A stretch of DNA of 64,000 nucleotides from Stratiolaelaps scimitus. Its lineage: Eukaryota > Arthropoda > Arachnida > Mesostigmata > Laelapidae. The DNA is taken from positions 16,839,501 through 16,903,500 of the forward strand of contig JABWDB010000002.1 of NCBI GenBank assembly GCA_019614645.1. Direction: 5' to 3'. Below, piece after piece: positions 37,080 to 50,830 of the stretch. The notes beneath the pieces are model-generated. The model had not been told where the DNA came from. It saw only the letters and a list, made by a program, of their open reading frames with translations, and did no database searches. Within the stretch, counting starts at the first letter, position 1. Every line of letters begins with the position of its first letter. The position numbers and the translations under genes are program-made.

Positions 37080-38560
37080 TGTACTGCTTCGCATCATCCC
37101 AGACGTTGGGGGATGACTGGCCCGGCCAGTTAGTGGATACGGCTCGACATCGGGCGCTGTTATCTTTGGGCCTCGTTGCGAGGGAAATTGGTGACATCGT
37201 TTGTGATCTGAAGAGGACAAAATGATGAGACACTTTCGACGTTCGTCACAATGCATTTTTGGTGAAGGTTACCCAGGCGCATGTGGCGCACTGGTGAGAT
37301 TTTCGTACGCTGGTGCGATGACAAATTTGGAATCAACTTCGCCCTTTTTTATTAGGACTAATGTTAGACACGTACGCCAATATCGTTTGTTGCCCAACGA
37401 TTTTACCCATAGTTCCAAGCTTGATCTAGGCTTGCTTGGGTTATCGTTTGGTTTGCAGCTGTACGGGACGTCCGAAACAGAGCAATCAAAACAAACACGA
37501 TTTTCAGACAAATATAGAGAGAAAAACATATTAACACGCGGAACCATGAGATCCGAAACAGACGTGGTCCTTGTGGCGGAAAATCGATGCTCACATTGTC
37601 ATTGTTCATGATTTGCGATTCATGATTACTATCATACGACATTTGATTTGAAGGGGACAGAGATGAAGCCGCATATTTTGCTAGTTCGACGTATTGCCGA
37701 TCATTTTAATCTCAAATCGAACTGTACGCGAGGCAAGCCCGCAAGACCAACCAGCAGGTATCAAGAAAACGAAAACCAGTCCAATTAAATCGTTCGCGGG
37801 TTTCACTAAAGCGTGCGCGAACACATTTAGTAGCAGTAGTCATTAGTACAGGTCATCAGAAAATTGAAAACAATTACCACAACGAACATTAGAGTTACCA
37901 CGCATGAGCACGTGTTAGGTCTCAACCACCAAACTCAATTATGTAAGTGTACCTTACCCGATGTATACATATTAATCTAGCCAGGCCATAATATCAAACA
38001 CGGCTCTTGCCTCCTATGCTGGTGTGAAAATAGACGGCACAAGCGTGCCGCTCAGGCCCGCCATCTTCCGACGTTCGGCAACTCGCTGCAGGCATGCGGA
38101 CCTGCAGGCGAACGACAGAGGCGCACACTCGACCGACTATCGACGGTTGTCGGATCAATACCGTGTTGCCTAAGTGTGTCACCTCACCAAGTGACTATTT
38201 CACTTGAGTGACTATCTTGCGGTCTGAGGAAATCATATAAAATATCGATTTGTTACTCTCACATCGAAGATATAACTGTTTAGCGATGACAACGCGACGT
38301 CAACGCCATAACGCCGGATAGCGCAGCCACTCGCTTCGTACATGCTTATGCCCTTCTAGCGTTGTAGGTAAACTCTTCGCTATGGAACTGCACCAATAAC
38401 AACAACGTGTTGTAGAAGGATCAAGGCATGCAACCTGGAGAGAGCCGTGAGGTGGCAAGTGGGTAACAATAATAATAACAACGAATAAGATGTTTTCGCT
38501 ACAAAAGCGACTCGCTGCGGGGGCCTTAGGCAGCCTTATGGGTTTCAAGGTGATTCTTAC

Positions 38561-38645
38561 CTTCTGAAGACGTGAACGTTATAGAACATGGTCAATGGAT
38601 ATCGTCCTTTTCCGACGCGGCTGTTATTGTGCTTTGAATCGGCAC
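38561..38645 (-). CDS. Candidate 85-nt coding exon
   Basis: The donor is strong (TTCAGAAG followed by GTAAGAATC on the minus strand). The acceptor (CATATTACCAACAG) is weaker, with little pyrimidine tract. The block is open in one frame with two bases at each end and 27 complete codons, reading ADSKHNNSRVGKGRYPLT then MFYNVHVFR. The composition is protein-like, with aromatic residues clustered near the donor. The family is not recognised. An internal ATG (at MFYNV) would allow a start exon instead. Confidence 0.25.
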
Positions 38646-41632
38646 CTGTTGGTAATATGACGTCGCACGTACGCTGTAAAGGCTATATTTAATTTATTAT
38701 CTATTATCAACGTATTCATTATTATGCAGGCCCATATTTGGTGGCACTTATACACGTTCGCTTGCGCTGAATCAGCCTTCTTCTTCTTCAGGAAGATTAT
38801 GTTAATCCGATTTTTCTTGCCATCACAGACGCTTTCCAAGGTGACGGAGGGTTGGCCTAGATGTATTGATTTTTTTTCTCCACTGGTCGTCACTTCTAGC
38901 TACGCAGGTCGGGGCTCTAAGCTTCATCTACTCTGCATAACCAGTCATGTTAACAACCTAACCACATCGTAGGTTCTGTTTGCTTAGCTTTCGGTCGACG
39001 CCCCCTTGAGAAAATAGCCCGTAGCAGACCCTCTTGACGAAAGCAGTCTCCGTTAGGAGCTCCTCCTTATCATACCCGTACGACTAGTTACGTGGGGTAA
39101 CTCCAGTAAAGTTTCTGGCCCTTCTTGTGTTTAAAGCTATATCACCTAATACGGATTGGAAACACGACGTCAACAACGTATCAAATACGTATTGACTACG
39201 ATTAAAAATCGACACGTGTTAAATGCGATCAGAATGCTATTATATTATATGCAACATTTGCGTCCTTTATTTTAGCCAGTCCATTGGCTCGAAGCAGGAT
39301 TGACCTGACCTGATGTCGATATGCACACGCAGTTGGCCTTTGTAGACACCTTTAAACTTCTCCTGGATGCAACATTCCTGAAGCTTGATCTTAACTCGAC
39401 CGTTGCTAACTGCACTTTCAATTAATACCTGCATTGTTTCCTGTAAAATTGATCAGCTATGTGAATACAGTCTTTGCCGCTACAGTCAAATCACTACTAA
39501 TATATAATCATACAAGATATTCGTTCGACACAGAACCGCCTTCAGTCATCCGGAGTAAAGGTGGAACCCAAAGCCGTAGACGGCGTCGAGCCGTAGCCGG
39601 TTCGTCGCGAAGTGAGGAGTTTCTTCCAACGAAAGTACCATCCACGCAGGAGCGGGAATGACGTCCCCGAGAGCGAACATGGGGGTCGAGTCTCTGGGGT
39701 AAGGCTAAGCGGGTTTGGGGGAAGGGCGTATATAGGGGCGAGCACAAAAGGCTGTTCTTTCTTCAGTGGACCGACTCTGCCCCGTCCCGATTCCCAGTGC
39801 GCAGGCTCCGATAAACTTATCCACGTCCCGCGGGGCAAGCGACCGAGCGGACGGGTGGCCGGCGGACATCGGGCGGACGGACGAGGTTGGGTAAAAACTG
39901 GGTCATCATCGTTCGGCCCACACAAAGCGGCCTACATCTGCCATGGTCTACGGTCTACGGGAAGCATGGTAGCTACGGGTAGCGGGGTTTGTGACGTCTC
40001 CTCGAGTGGATGCCTATACGAACCTATTTTGTCGCAACAGTCGGTGCTCTCGGTAATCATTTTCACTGCTGACACGTTGGATCCGACTGTGAGATTGAGA
40101 GGAATTGAATAATTTCTAATGAAACCTTAACCTTCCACTTTACATTATGGCTATTCGAATTTCGTCCGTGCTTCAATGCATCTTGTTTATCAGATGCCTA
40201 TCACGGTGAATATGTTATAGTAGTGTATATAATATATTTTAGTACCAAATAGCATATGCAGAATGGGTGAAAAGCACGCCGATCATTATAAATTAATAAT
40301 CGTATCCCTGGTGGCAGTACTCATTTCTTAATATACTCCCCCTTTCTCTGATACAATTCACGCCATATTTCTCCCCGCTCATAGTTTTGTTCTTTTCCAA
40401 GATCCCCTCTGAACGGTACATTCAGCAACTGGACTTGAACGATTAATTGATCCGTAGAAGAGGTTTGTGAGAAGGCGAACAATTGACAGACACTCAATCA
40501 TCAAATTCTCAACGGTAATCGATTGAAGCGACACCAGGCGTCGACACTCGTCTGCCCTTTTGCCGTCCCTCAAAGGACCTTACCTAATCCTCCACTATGG
40601 TCCGTTCAGCGTGGTGGTTTCTGCTCAGAACTCCCCGAAGGGTGGGGAGCGGGGTCTCACTGGTTCAGTATTCTCAGCCTTACGGACTGTCCCGTTGGCT
40701 CTATATCGAAGCTGCGTTGGACAGCCGAAGGGCTAAGCCCCTCGTTCAACGTCGGGACGCCGTTGGACCCCACTATAGGGGGGTGACGCGAGGTGTACAT
40801 CGTCCTCGTTCAGCTTCCAGCCACTGGCTTGGCTACAGCAACGACAACAACAACAACGGTCTCCTCATCCTATCTGCATCAGACCACGAACATGCAAAGC
40901 GCTAAGCGGTGCAGTAAGGAGAGTGCACGTGATACAGCCAAAAGCCAAAAGTAGACTGACCCACTGGCCGAAATGGAAGACTGCCATAATAGCATTATTA
41001 TACGTGGCGTATACAGGGGTGCTTGGTAGGAGTTTGCGCTGTGGGTCACCCCAGTGACATCCGCTGTATATGCATGCTGTAACAACGGAACGATCTAGAA
41101 GCGAATGACTTGATTAATGGATGTTGAAAAGAGATAGAGAGCGCGGTGGTGAATGGATTACGGGGTGCGCTGTTATCGATCGTGACATTGGCGCGTGGTT
41201 TCAATAAGCGCATATGCAGTTAGTTGAATCATCATTATATTCATGTACGACGAACGAGAAAATCTAGGAGTGGTTGACGACGACGACGGCGACACCCGTC
41301 ATCACAGGAAAAAAAAAACGAAGAACGCAGAAAACCGACTGGGGACGATAGCATGTGATTTTGGCCACTAGAGCAGTGAGATAAATAAGCGCACTTTCAG
41401 TGTACATGCTTGCAGACACCCGGATCCGATTGCTTCTCGGCTCTTGTTGTGTAGTGCATTGTGGCGCACAGAGGATCTCTCCTCGGTACGCCACAATGCG
41501 CTGTACATTGGGCCGTAATGGTTACGGCCCCCTTTGTTGCTACGTGCAAAAAGTCGTCTCTCGCTTTCGTCAACGAACAATTTTGTCTCGGCAATTGCCG
41601 GCAGAGAGGGTACTGCCCCATGTTGCGCTGTG

Positions 41633-41648
41633 TATATATATATATATA
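41633..41648. repeat. (TA)8 microsatellite
   Basis: Perfect dinucleotide run. Confidence 0.95.
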
Positions 41649-44600
41649 GTCTTACCATCACCAAATATATGTGGGCATGTCACATAAGATGAGTCAATCA
41701 AGGACCATAGAACGATACTGCCCACCATTTCAGTCAGACCAAGCGTAAATGACCAATTGCGCTCGATCCGATCTAAGATCGATAGATAGATGGATTCTCG
41801 TTAGGAGTTGTAGCAAATTGATAACAGATACGTCTGGTGTTGGGAATGACACGTTTGGTCTCGTTACGTTAGCCCAACTTTGATGATCCCCTGCGTGTGC
41901 ATATATAAATAGTATCTAATTGATCATATTTGTTCGCACTCATTTATTTTCTAATTATTACTACAGTTAAGAGCGCTATGATTACGTATATCTTCGTTAC
42001 CGTCATGATATTGCATATTCAATGAGGGGGTAAGTTCGCATTCGGAAAATAAATCTTCCGACAAGATGGTTTTCCTCCATCCATCGTCTTGCATAATCAG
42101 TTCCAGACGCGTCTGACGAACAGGTTATAAGTTGCTCATTACGCGCACATGTTCGCATCTGTTGTCGACATCAGGGCACAAGCATAGAAGTCCCAAACGA
42201 CACATCAAAGGCACATCGTGGACTCGTTGTAACCTAGACAGAATTATACCTCGTAGGCCTTGGTGCTTCGAGGCATCTTCGCTACGGAACGAAGCAATGA
42301 CCAACTCGGGGTCTTTTGCTCGATCGGCAATACGCCCAACAACAGGTTACGTGTGCTCAGCCCAGTTTTGACTCGGCCTTCCACAGGAGTAGGGATTTGT
42401 GTGATGTGAATTGTGACTTCCCGTCAGCCTATCCCGGGTTTTTGCAATAAATTCAATTACGTAACGAAATTTGAGAATCCACAGCAGATCAGGCACCAGC
42501 AGGTCCCGGTACAGCACACTGAATTGGCAAAGAGATCGCTGTCGGCCGTGTGAATATCCGTCGGTCTCACATCGCACATCGTCGCTAAATAATGTCGAGG
42601 ATAAATTTCAGTTAGATTTGGCGGGGAGGGCCCCGAAAGGTATGAATCCCACCTCAATCTCCCGCGGGATATAAGCACCGATGTGGCTCATAGTCCCACT
42701 CGTGGATTTCGTGACGGGACGTACGACAGTGGCAGACTTTGCATCGATTTTCTCACTTTCGTTTCTACCTCTGTGGAAAAGGTAGAGATCGGCGATCTCC
42801 CCGAAAGTCAAGAGCTTTGTCATGATCTATCTGTGCTTTTATTCACATACCATATATCGCCTTTTTTCAGGTCGATTTGAAAATCCCCACCAGTTGAAGG
42901 GAAGTAGACCTGATAGGTTCGAATAGGGAACATCGAATTGTATAATCGAAATTGTCCATCTACCCACATTGTCCAATAGCATAGCTACACTGGGTTCACT
43001 CGCTTTGGTTGTCGTCATAGTTTTCTCTTCATTGTTTTTCGTTAGCCGAGCATTTTGAATCATTTCGCCTGATGAGTCAGGTGATTTCACCGGTGGTTAG
43101 ACAAAACGAACAGATCATCATCAGTGGTCCGAGTTGTCCTGTTACGTTGCTTCAAAATCGTGTTGTTTACCCTTAAATAGCCTGTACATCACGAAGGCCA
43201 GCGTTCAGTTCTGTGATTTTGATTTCGACTCACAAACAGTAGTACGGACGTTCGCGCCAGTTCCATTTTTGGCACCCTCATCTAATATCTATTTACAAGA
43301 ATTCTCGCCGCATAATTTCAACTGACGCGACCCGCGAATCCGACGAATATCGCATTGATTTTACGCGCGGCCTATAAATCATTAAGCGACCTAATGGCCA
43401 CCAGCTGTTTCCAAGCAATTCGGCGGGCGGCACCAAAGTGTGTGCCGATTAAACGAAAGCCTTCGATGGAAACGTTTGTCGGTTTGAGTGGACGGAGCCA
43501 AAGCGATCAGAGTTAAGCTACTCGGACAGCGCATGGTAGCGACCTCCGTCCCAATGGGCGATTCTCCAAATGGACAATATTAACTCCCAAAGGCGGGCGA
43601 TAATTGTAGCCACAGCGCAATGATACTATACGGTGCGTTAACCCTCAGGCAGCTTCGCGCATTTGGGATGGTGGCAAGTGTTAGCTCCGAACGGCCGAGC
43701 TTCACAGGCGACCCGGACCGAATTTCACTGTCTTGACTCTGCCCTCGGCCAGCCCGAAGCAAACAAACAACGCAACGCGAGCGCCCGCGGCAGGCCATAG
43801 CTTAAGGGGTTCCGCGAGTGCACCTACAGGTCCTTCGCGCGCCCCTCCCTCCCTGGGGTCCTTTACTAGGCCTAGCGGCGTCCCCGCACTTCACCTGCTG
43901 TCCTCGCTATGCCGGACACGGCCGCAAAAGCCTGCAAAGGTGGAGACAAATGGCTACGCTTTGAGCTAAATGCATATAGTGGTGAAAATAACGATGGCAA
44001 TTGGCAGTCGATTACGCTAGAGCTAACAGCATTTGGCTACTTTACGGAAACCTGCAACGATCCGTGCGGATCGTGAAAGCAATTAAGAATTGTTGATGAA
44101 AGCCGGACTGGAACGACGATTTGACCCTGATCAAGGCAGCAGATAAGGGTCACAATTAGATGAATGATAACATGAAATGATAGAAAGAATATACTGGGTT
44201 TTTTTTAGAAATATTTAGATAATAATGCAAGCAAATTTGAGAATGGATTTATCCTCAGGTGTTCGTATGATGACGCTTGTATAGCCACGAGGATGGCTTG
44301 AGCTTAACGACTTGGTCCATTGATCAAGGTAGTTCACGTCAAGTGAGCCAAGCACGGATGCCGTCAACGATGATCGCGACCTTAAGCGATTTACGACTGG
44401 ACCTTGATATGAAACCTTGCGAGTTATGAGGTGGCGTATAGTTGCGGAACGCTTGAACACCTGGTATTTCAACTCTTTGAGCGAGATCTGATCTCGAGAC
44501 GAAATGACCGACATTATGTCCTCTAGCAATAAGAATATGTGTTAACACCGAACTGATGATACCTTGTTCTATTTGTTTGATATTAACGCCGTGCTCTGTG

Positions 44601-44856
44601 ACGCATACACTATGTATTGCCTCCAGCTGCGGCAGCATTAACAATAAATTAGGTAATATAGATTTACGGCATACTATATGTCTGTAAGATGAAAGTATAT
44701 GTTACCCCTATAATCACAGTTGGGGTTGTACTGGCACAAAATATATCTATTTTTAGCTGGTACCACTTTGGCACGAGCGATGTGTGCTCAGCCTTACCGC
44801 TGTTTGCCCCACGAAACCTCGTGATCAGTCGCCACATATTACCGGCACTCAGTTTC

Positions 44857-44877
44857 TATATATATATATATATATAT
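44857..44877. repeat. (TA)n microsatellite
   Basis: Perfect dinucleotide run. Confidence 0.95.
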
Positions 44878-45123
44878 TATGTCAACTGACGTCGCACCGG
44901 TTGGGCAATTACCCAATAGCATTGTATCCCGGCCGCTCAACGACGTGCTCGGTTGGAATTATCTGCGACATCGAAGAAGCGGCAGAGCACATGTGGGTAA
45001 CGTCTGCTATGTAATCCAAAAATAGTATGCAAGTTAATATGATAATCGATGCTGCCGTCTTGGCTTAAATGTACGTATTTGCTACTATCTTTCGCTTGTC
45101 TTTGTCTTTTCATACGAGAATAC

Positions 45124-45486
45124 CTAAATGCATGACGGCATGACAAGGGTTCTCAAATTGGTATGTACTGGAAAATCCTTAGCTGTTGCTAAACAGGACC
45201 AGATTGAGAAAGGAAGGATGGATGTATCGTTTATTAGCAGATGGATACACTCCTGTACCCTTTTCCTCGTGGATAACTGGTCTACGGCAGAGAGCCATTC
45301 AAATTCACAACCGATATCGGCTGCTGCATCCAAAATCTCACCGAGATCAATGAGTTTACCATAGCGCTAAAGCTGCTATTGTTTTAAGCGGGCGCGCTCA
45401 CCTTTACGATGAACAATTCGATGGGCTGTTTCCGCCCAGCTAGGCACTAAACTGTAATCCGTAATACTATCACAGGCCGGTCTAGG
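45124..45486 (-). CDS. Candidate two-exon coding block split by a short intron
   Basis: On the minus strand 45,402-45,486 is open for 28 codons plus one base, including ITDYSLVPSWAETAHRIVHR, and ends in GTAAAG followed by GTGAGC. The same frame has two stops just after the donor. It is then open again from AADIGCEFEWLSAVDQL through TRKRVQECIHLLINDTS to a TAG at about 45,124. Removing the 78 bases from this donor to an acceptor in GATTTTGGATGCAG removes both stops and keeps the frame. The peptides are protein-like but not recognised, and a third open block (44,937-45,120, other frame) follows. The same pattern could arise by chance. Confidence 0.2.
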
Positions 45487-48400
45487 CTATCCAGTAAAAA
45501 GTGAAGTTTAAGTGTGGCGCGAGTTTAGTGGGCAGATTTACCCCTGATACCGGAGTCGCTATTACAGTGTCCAAGCGAGTATTCCCCGTCTCTACGACGA
45601 CTATATAGCTATTTCATATACCAATGAACATTTTATTAATTATTTCATAAGTATAGGCCATTCTTGCGCTAGCATACTAAATCGAACGTCATCACAACCC
45701 AGGTTAGTCATTCTACCCCACCTTTAACGGCCTGCCAAAGCGAAGCATGGCACTACGACGTCAATGTGTGGTCATTCAAAAGTATTTCGTCACCACTTCG
45801 TAGATTGACATTGCCTCCGGAATCTATCCTGATAGCGGAGACGCGAAGCGGCTGAATGTCACTCCACATCAACGCCCGACTCTGATTGCAATTTCTGCGT
45901 GTACACCCAGGCACGTCGTACCAGTTCGTTATCCAGTGCTTCGACCGCCTCGTGGCTTCACCGTTCGCACGGCGCTACGGAGGGGAACTACTCGGGTGCA
46001 ATACAGCACAATAGAATTATGCCGCAATTCCTCTTCGCTGCAAAACCCAAGGCATGACTCTCAGGGAGGTTAGCCAGATTATACGTTGTGCTTCGAGCGT
46101 GTCGTCTGTCACTCGGGTGCAATTTAAACACTGCTGAATTAAGCAGAATATGATAGCGAAAAAACCCCCACGTCGCTGTCGGATAGGCTACGTCGTGTGC
46201 TCCACAGGGTCGGCAGCTGGCTGACTTTGTTCGTTGGCCTGCGTATGCGGCCGCCGCGTTTCTATGCCTCTTTGTGAAACGTGCATATGTATATTGAACG
46301 ATGGGCATCCAACGACGTCGTTACGAAAGCCTTCACGGATTTTCAGCCTGACAAGGGACGATGCTGTCGACGACAGGCCGCACTGCAGCAGCGACGCTGT
46401 TGTCTCTGAGGCTAGCGCCTAGTCGCTACCACCCGGTGGCGGCTAATGCTTACGATCGCCCTAGCTAGCGGACGATCCAAGCAATGCCGCTCGCTCGCCC
46501 GCCCGCTGGGTTCTTGACGCGTTCCGCGGAAGGCTGCTGCGTGTTTGCTTGTAGACGCCAGTCCAGCCAATATCAGGTGGTATCAGATTGTCGACGGCGC
46601 TGACGGAGGAGGCGTTGGCCTTGTAGACGAACCCACCGCATTGCTTTGGTCTAGATATATAGATAGATAGAGAGGCACACACTCAAAATAGCTGGGAGAG
46701 TTGTTTCATCAGCGTCATTACTTGGTCGAGCCAGAACCACCTCTGCGGTCACGGCAGCAGTCGAGTGGGGGACGGATCCATCCATTTTCTACACCGAACA
46801 GATGGAAGGCATATGAATCTGCCGACTATTACATGGATATTAGAATTTAATTAGGGAGAAGTGAAATTAATATTTGATGATAGTCATTAAATAGACGATA
46901 CAGTCGAAAGACAACGAATTCTACTACGTACAGAAAACAGCTGTACAGTCACTGATATCAGCAACACTATTCGTATATTTTATTTATTATTATTGGCATT
47001 GGAATACTAATACAATAATAATAACAATAATAATCATCACAATAATGATTTACCAACGTCGTACTGCGCAAATATTTATACGGATATTTGATAATATGTT
47101 TAAAGCAGTGGTTCTAGAGAAACTCAATCCGCGTATTGTGCACCCACACAAAAATAACACCGCATTTTCCCTGCATCAACCAATAGCATATACCATTGTG
47201 CGATACGAGCGCAGAGCTCGCAATTCTTCTTCTCTTTTATCGGTATACCTTAACGCCCTTCCTGCCGCAACAGCAAACGTGGTCCGTCTCTCCTTGTCTT
47301 GAGCTATCGGGTTGGTTCATTAGGTCTCGAGAAGCAGTGCAACGAGCGTCGTTGCCCTTCGAGGCCACCGCGATCTATCGCATCCAACCGTGTGCGCCCA
47401 CCACCTTCAGGAAAAGAGCGCGCCTTGCTAGGGAGCGGATGATGAAAGCCAGGAGAGGAGCATTAAAGCGCTGCCAAGCCCTACCCACCCGTTGACGAGT
47501 GCTGAGGCGAAACAGAGCCGCTCGCTCTCGGGAGAGTGAGATAAAGAAGGAAATAGTCAGGCAGATAGAGTCCACTGGATCCGTGATTAGCCGGGCCGGA
47601 GATGACCAGGAGCCGGTGCTCAGAGAGGGAAGAAATGCCGAATGAATGAGGGTGAGACAAGCCCGGTGGCAACAGCAACAACATTACGTGGGACAGCGCT
47701 ACGGTACTCGTCGTAATATGCGGTGCGCCTGGTCAATGGAAGCTCACGGCTGGCGCCGAAGATGCCTCTGCTCCGTGCTGGGCTTCCGGCTTCGTCAGGG
47801 TCTAATTGTCCCAAAGAAGAGTGGGTAGACGAGTGAATGAATGCACTAAGGTAGACACGATGAGCTGGGAGTCCGAGCGCTGATCCGGACGGAACGGACA
47901 ACTGCTTGATACCTATACGTGTGTGTGTGTATTCTTAGAAGCCTATGTGACTTTAGCTAGACATTACAGCAAACGGGACTGAGCAGTTCTAATGCTTCTT
48001 TTGCAAATGTACTCAGCATATGGTTATGCGGAAAATATATTTATCTAAAGACTCGAAGGCGGGACCTCCGGCAGTTTAGGTATCCATGGCCCAACCCCTC
48101 TTCCCTTCTTACGCTATAACTCCTAGCCTATATTTCTTATGGAGGGACATAATCAGAATTGCGCTCGGCGCGGCATGAGTTTCGATACGAATCTCGGCGA
48201 CGCAGTCACCCTAAAGGCCGATTATTGATAAAGATCTAGGTGAGTGTGGGCGAGTCTATTCGACGAAAATAGAACATTTCGAATTACACCGCAGCTGTTG
48301 AAAGTTGCGACAGGGCAAATTAGAAGGAATTGCACACGCGTGCACCGTTGCTGCACTCGTGATGGCGGAGAGTGTTTTTTTGAGACCACACAGTTCGTAT

Positions 48401-49104
48401 GCATACGAGATTAGGTGGTGATGACTTTTACGCAGTCAAAAGAAGTCATTATGCCCATGCGAGTGAGATACTGTCGTAAGCGCGGCGACTGCGGACTCCC
48501 AGCCCCAAGTGAACACAGCGAAGGACTTTAAAAGTTCTAAAAAAATTTAATAAGCCTGCTCTGTATATGATATCATGTATGTGCAGCGTGCATATGCTAA
48601 CGGGAGTTAGTTAGACATCTTCCTCAGTCGTAGTAGCCACTTTGAACAGGGCTGGGCGGATCTCACTGGCGGCTGAATATGATCAGAGTAATTCCGAGTA
48701 TTATCACTTTTTCACAGCACAACCGCTCCCTATTTATCTGGAGCTAGCAAGGCGAGCTATAACAGCGCCGTATTGGTATTCCACCTATACCTTGCTGTTG
48801 GAGAAAAGACAAATGAAAATCACAGAAAAATACCCTCGTACAATTCCCCGCATAGACATATCAAAAAATGAAAAAGTAACGGCGAGCCCACTCAGCATCG
48901 GTAATAGCCAGCTATCAACGCTGGCCAATTGTTGTTTGCTCTTCGAATGTTGTAATTGTTGGTTCGGCCCTTCCCACTGTTGAATCCCTCCAGTTCACCG
49001 GATCGATCGTTGCACTATCGATCATATGGCTCTTATCGAGGCTCTGCCTCTATCTGCATTTTCACTCTCCATTACGCCCCGGACGGTCCATTGGCATCGC
49101 CTTG

Positions 49105-49130
<26 letters not shown>
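49105..49130. repeat. (TC)13 microsatellite
   Basis: Perfect dinucleotide run in a pyrimidine-rich stretch upstream of a donor-like site (GACAG then GTACGT at 49,722/49,723). Confidence 0.95.
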
Positions 49131-49136
<6 letters not shown>

Positions 49137-50810
49137 GTCTCATACGATTGACGGATTATTGCTATCAACGAATTGCTTGCTATTTCATCTCTTCGAATCC
49201 TGCCGAAGCGCGCCGGCCTTTTTTGGCTCCTTTTCGGAATATTCGCTTCGTCGACCTAGTCGTCCAGGGGAGCAGGTTGCCTCCGGCATTATCATCGCTT
49301 CATTGCTTCCTCCTATCACTTTTTTCCTGCGTTACCTTCTTTTGTTTTGCTGCTATGTAGTAGCGGTGCATGGCCGATGCAGGACTAGAAAGTCGGGGGC
49401 TCGGGATGCTCCTGGTAGATGGGGTTCCCACAAGGAAAAGGAAACATGGAGCGAACGGCATCGAACGATCATTGCGTCGAACTCTGTTCAGCCTCGAACT
49501 CCGTACGATACCGGTCACGACACGGCGACGGTCGTTGTCGTCTCTGTCCCGACAGCGCCGTTTCGCCGCAGAGTTCCCCGGCGCCATTGCGGCTCCGCGC
49601 AGGAATCTCGGACGTGAGACGCCAGAGTGATCCCGCGAAGCTCTAGCCCGCGATCAACGCTATTCTCCAAGAAAGACAAAAAAAACCAACGACTCAACAG
49701 AAGGCACCAAGGCCACTGACAGGTACGTTGTTGCGTGTCGTTTTTCCCTTTGTTCATCATCGTGTACACTAGGGCGTCAATTCCCTTCAGTGGTGGTGTT
49801 GTTGTTGCCGCGGGCCCGACACGGCTCCAACCACAACACAATACAATAGAAAGAGACGGAAGAGGAAGGAGGGACCCATTTCTCTCCGATGTGCTGGTGT
49901 CCTGAGGCTGTTAAAAAGAAGCGATGCAGGGTCAAACAATAGGGCCATTGGGTTTGACTGGCGCACTACTGTTGTACTGCGCTCCGTGTGAGCGAGACAG
50001 GTAGAATGAGATATAGGTATTGAGATGTATAGTTGAGTGAACTACACGCAGTTAAAGGGAAACACAAACTATGATCTTGTAAAGCGTTTTATTGTACGGC
50101 GTGTAATTCATTACGTGAGCCAACTAATCGCTGTTACTGTGACAGAATCAAGGAGGGACCACCTATCGAAAAAGAGGTTGAGTAAGGTATCGTTCAAGTA
50201 TTCTATGTCAAATCTGATATAGTGTCGCTGAGTCCCGGTGGCTGGTAGCACAATTCACACTGATACGCACATATGCATTTCATTGTTTGTAATCTGAACA
50301 TGCGATATTTGCTGCACCGCAATACAATTTAGGGCTACTTTTTACGCCATTCGAATTCTCAGTAAGTTATTGTCTAATCGCCAGATCGAACTTGCCTATA
50401 CGATCTCCGCGTCATCATAATGGCCCAGCATACCCTCTATTAGCTAGCCAACGGGAGAGACCATCGAAGAATGGCAATATCGTCTTTGATATTCGAAGTT
50501 ATCTCAGAATATCGTACCTCGATGCTTCACAGTTCGGCCGGGCCTGGCGTGCATCCACGGCGTTCCCTTCGCTTTGCTAAGCAATGTTTGCTAATTATCG
50601 GAGAGAACACGTCGCCTCGGTGATTTCGTTTGCTGCTGTTGCTGCTGCTGCTGCTATCTTTGTCGCTATCGACCCCATTGAATTAAACGCAATCTCAAGT
50701 GGCATAGCACGTGCGTACACGGCGTTCGCTTCGACCTCAAGCTTCTGTGTATGGAACAACGCCGCCGTTGCTGGTCTGTTTCCACTGGCCTTGAATCCAT
50801 ACCATGGCTG

Positions 50811-50830
50811 AATAAATAAATAAATAAATA
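50811..50830. repeat. (AATA)5 microsatellite
   Basis: Perfect tetranucleotide run. It supplies AATAAA motifs, but no cleavage site is apparent. Confidence 0.95.

Larger units (their letters stand above)
33470..38560. other. Non-coding stretch
   Basis: No gene recognised. CT-rich at 36,050-36,330. A 36-nt open block (minus, 38,188-38,223) between a good acceptor and a fair donor is described under findings. Confidence 0.5.
38646..45123. other. Non-coding stretch with a GC-rich island
   Basis: A GC-rich island at about 39,550-39,970 is open on both strands but has no recognised domain. Staggered minus-strand frames at 42,350-43,090 and 44,215-44,644 are protein-like but unassigned. Otherwise repeats only. 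Confidence 0.45.

Noticed and set aside
38461..38490. AATAATAATAACAACGAATAAG polyadenylation-like stretch
   Set aside because: No coding exon lies upstream on the plus strand; AT-rich DNA makes such signals by chance.
40971..40995. TGGAAGAC string resembling the miR-7 seed
   Set aside because: The rest of the mature sequence does not match and there is no hairpin.
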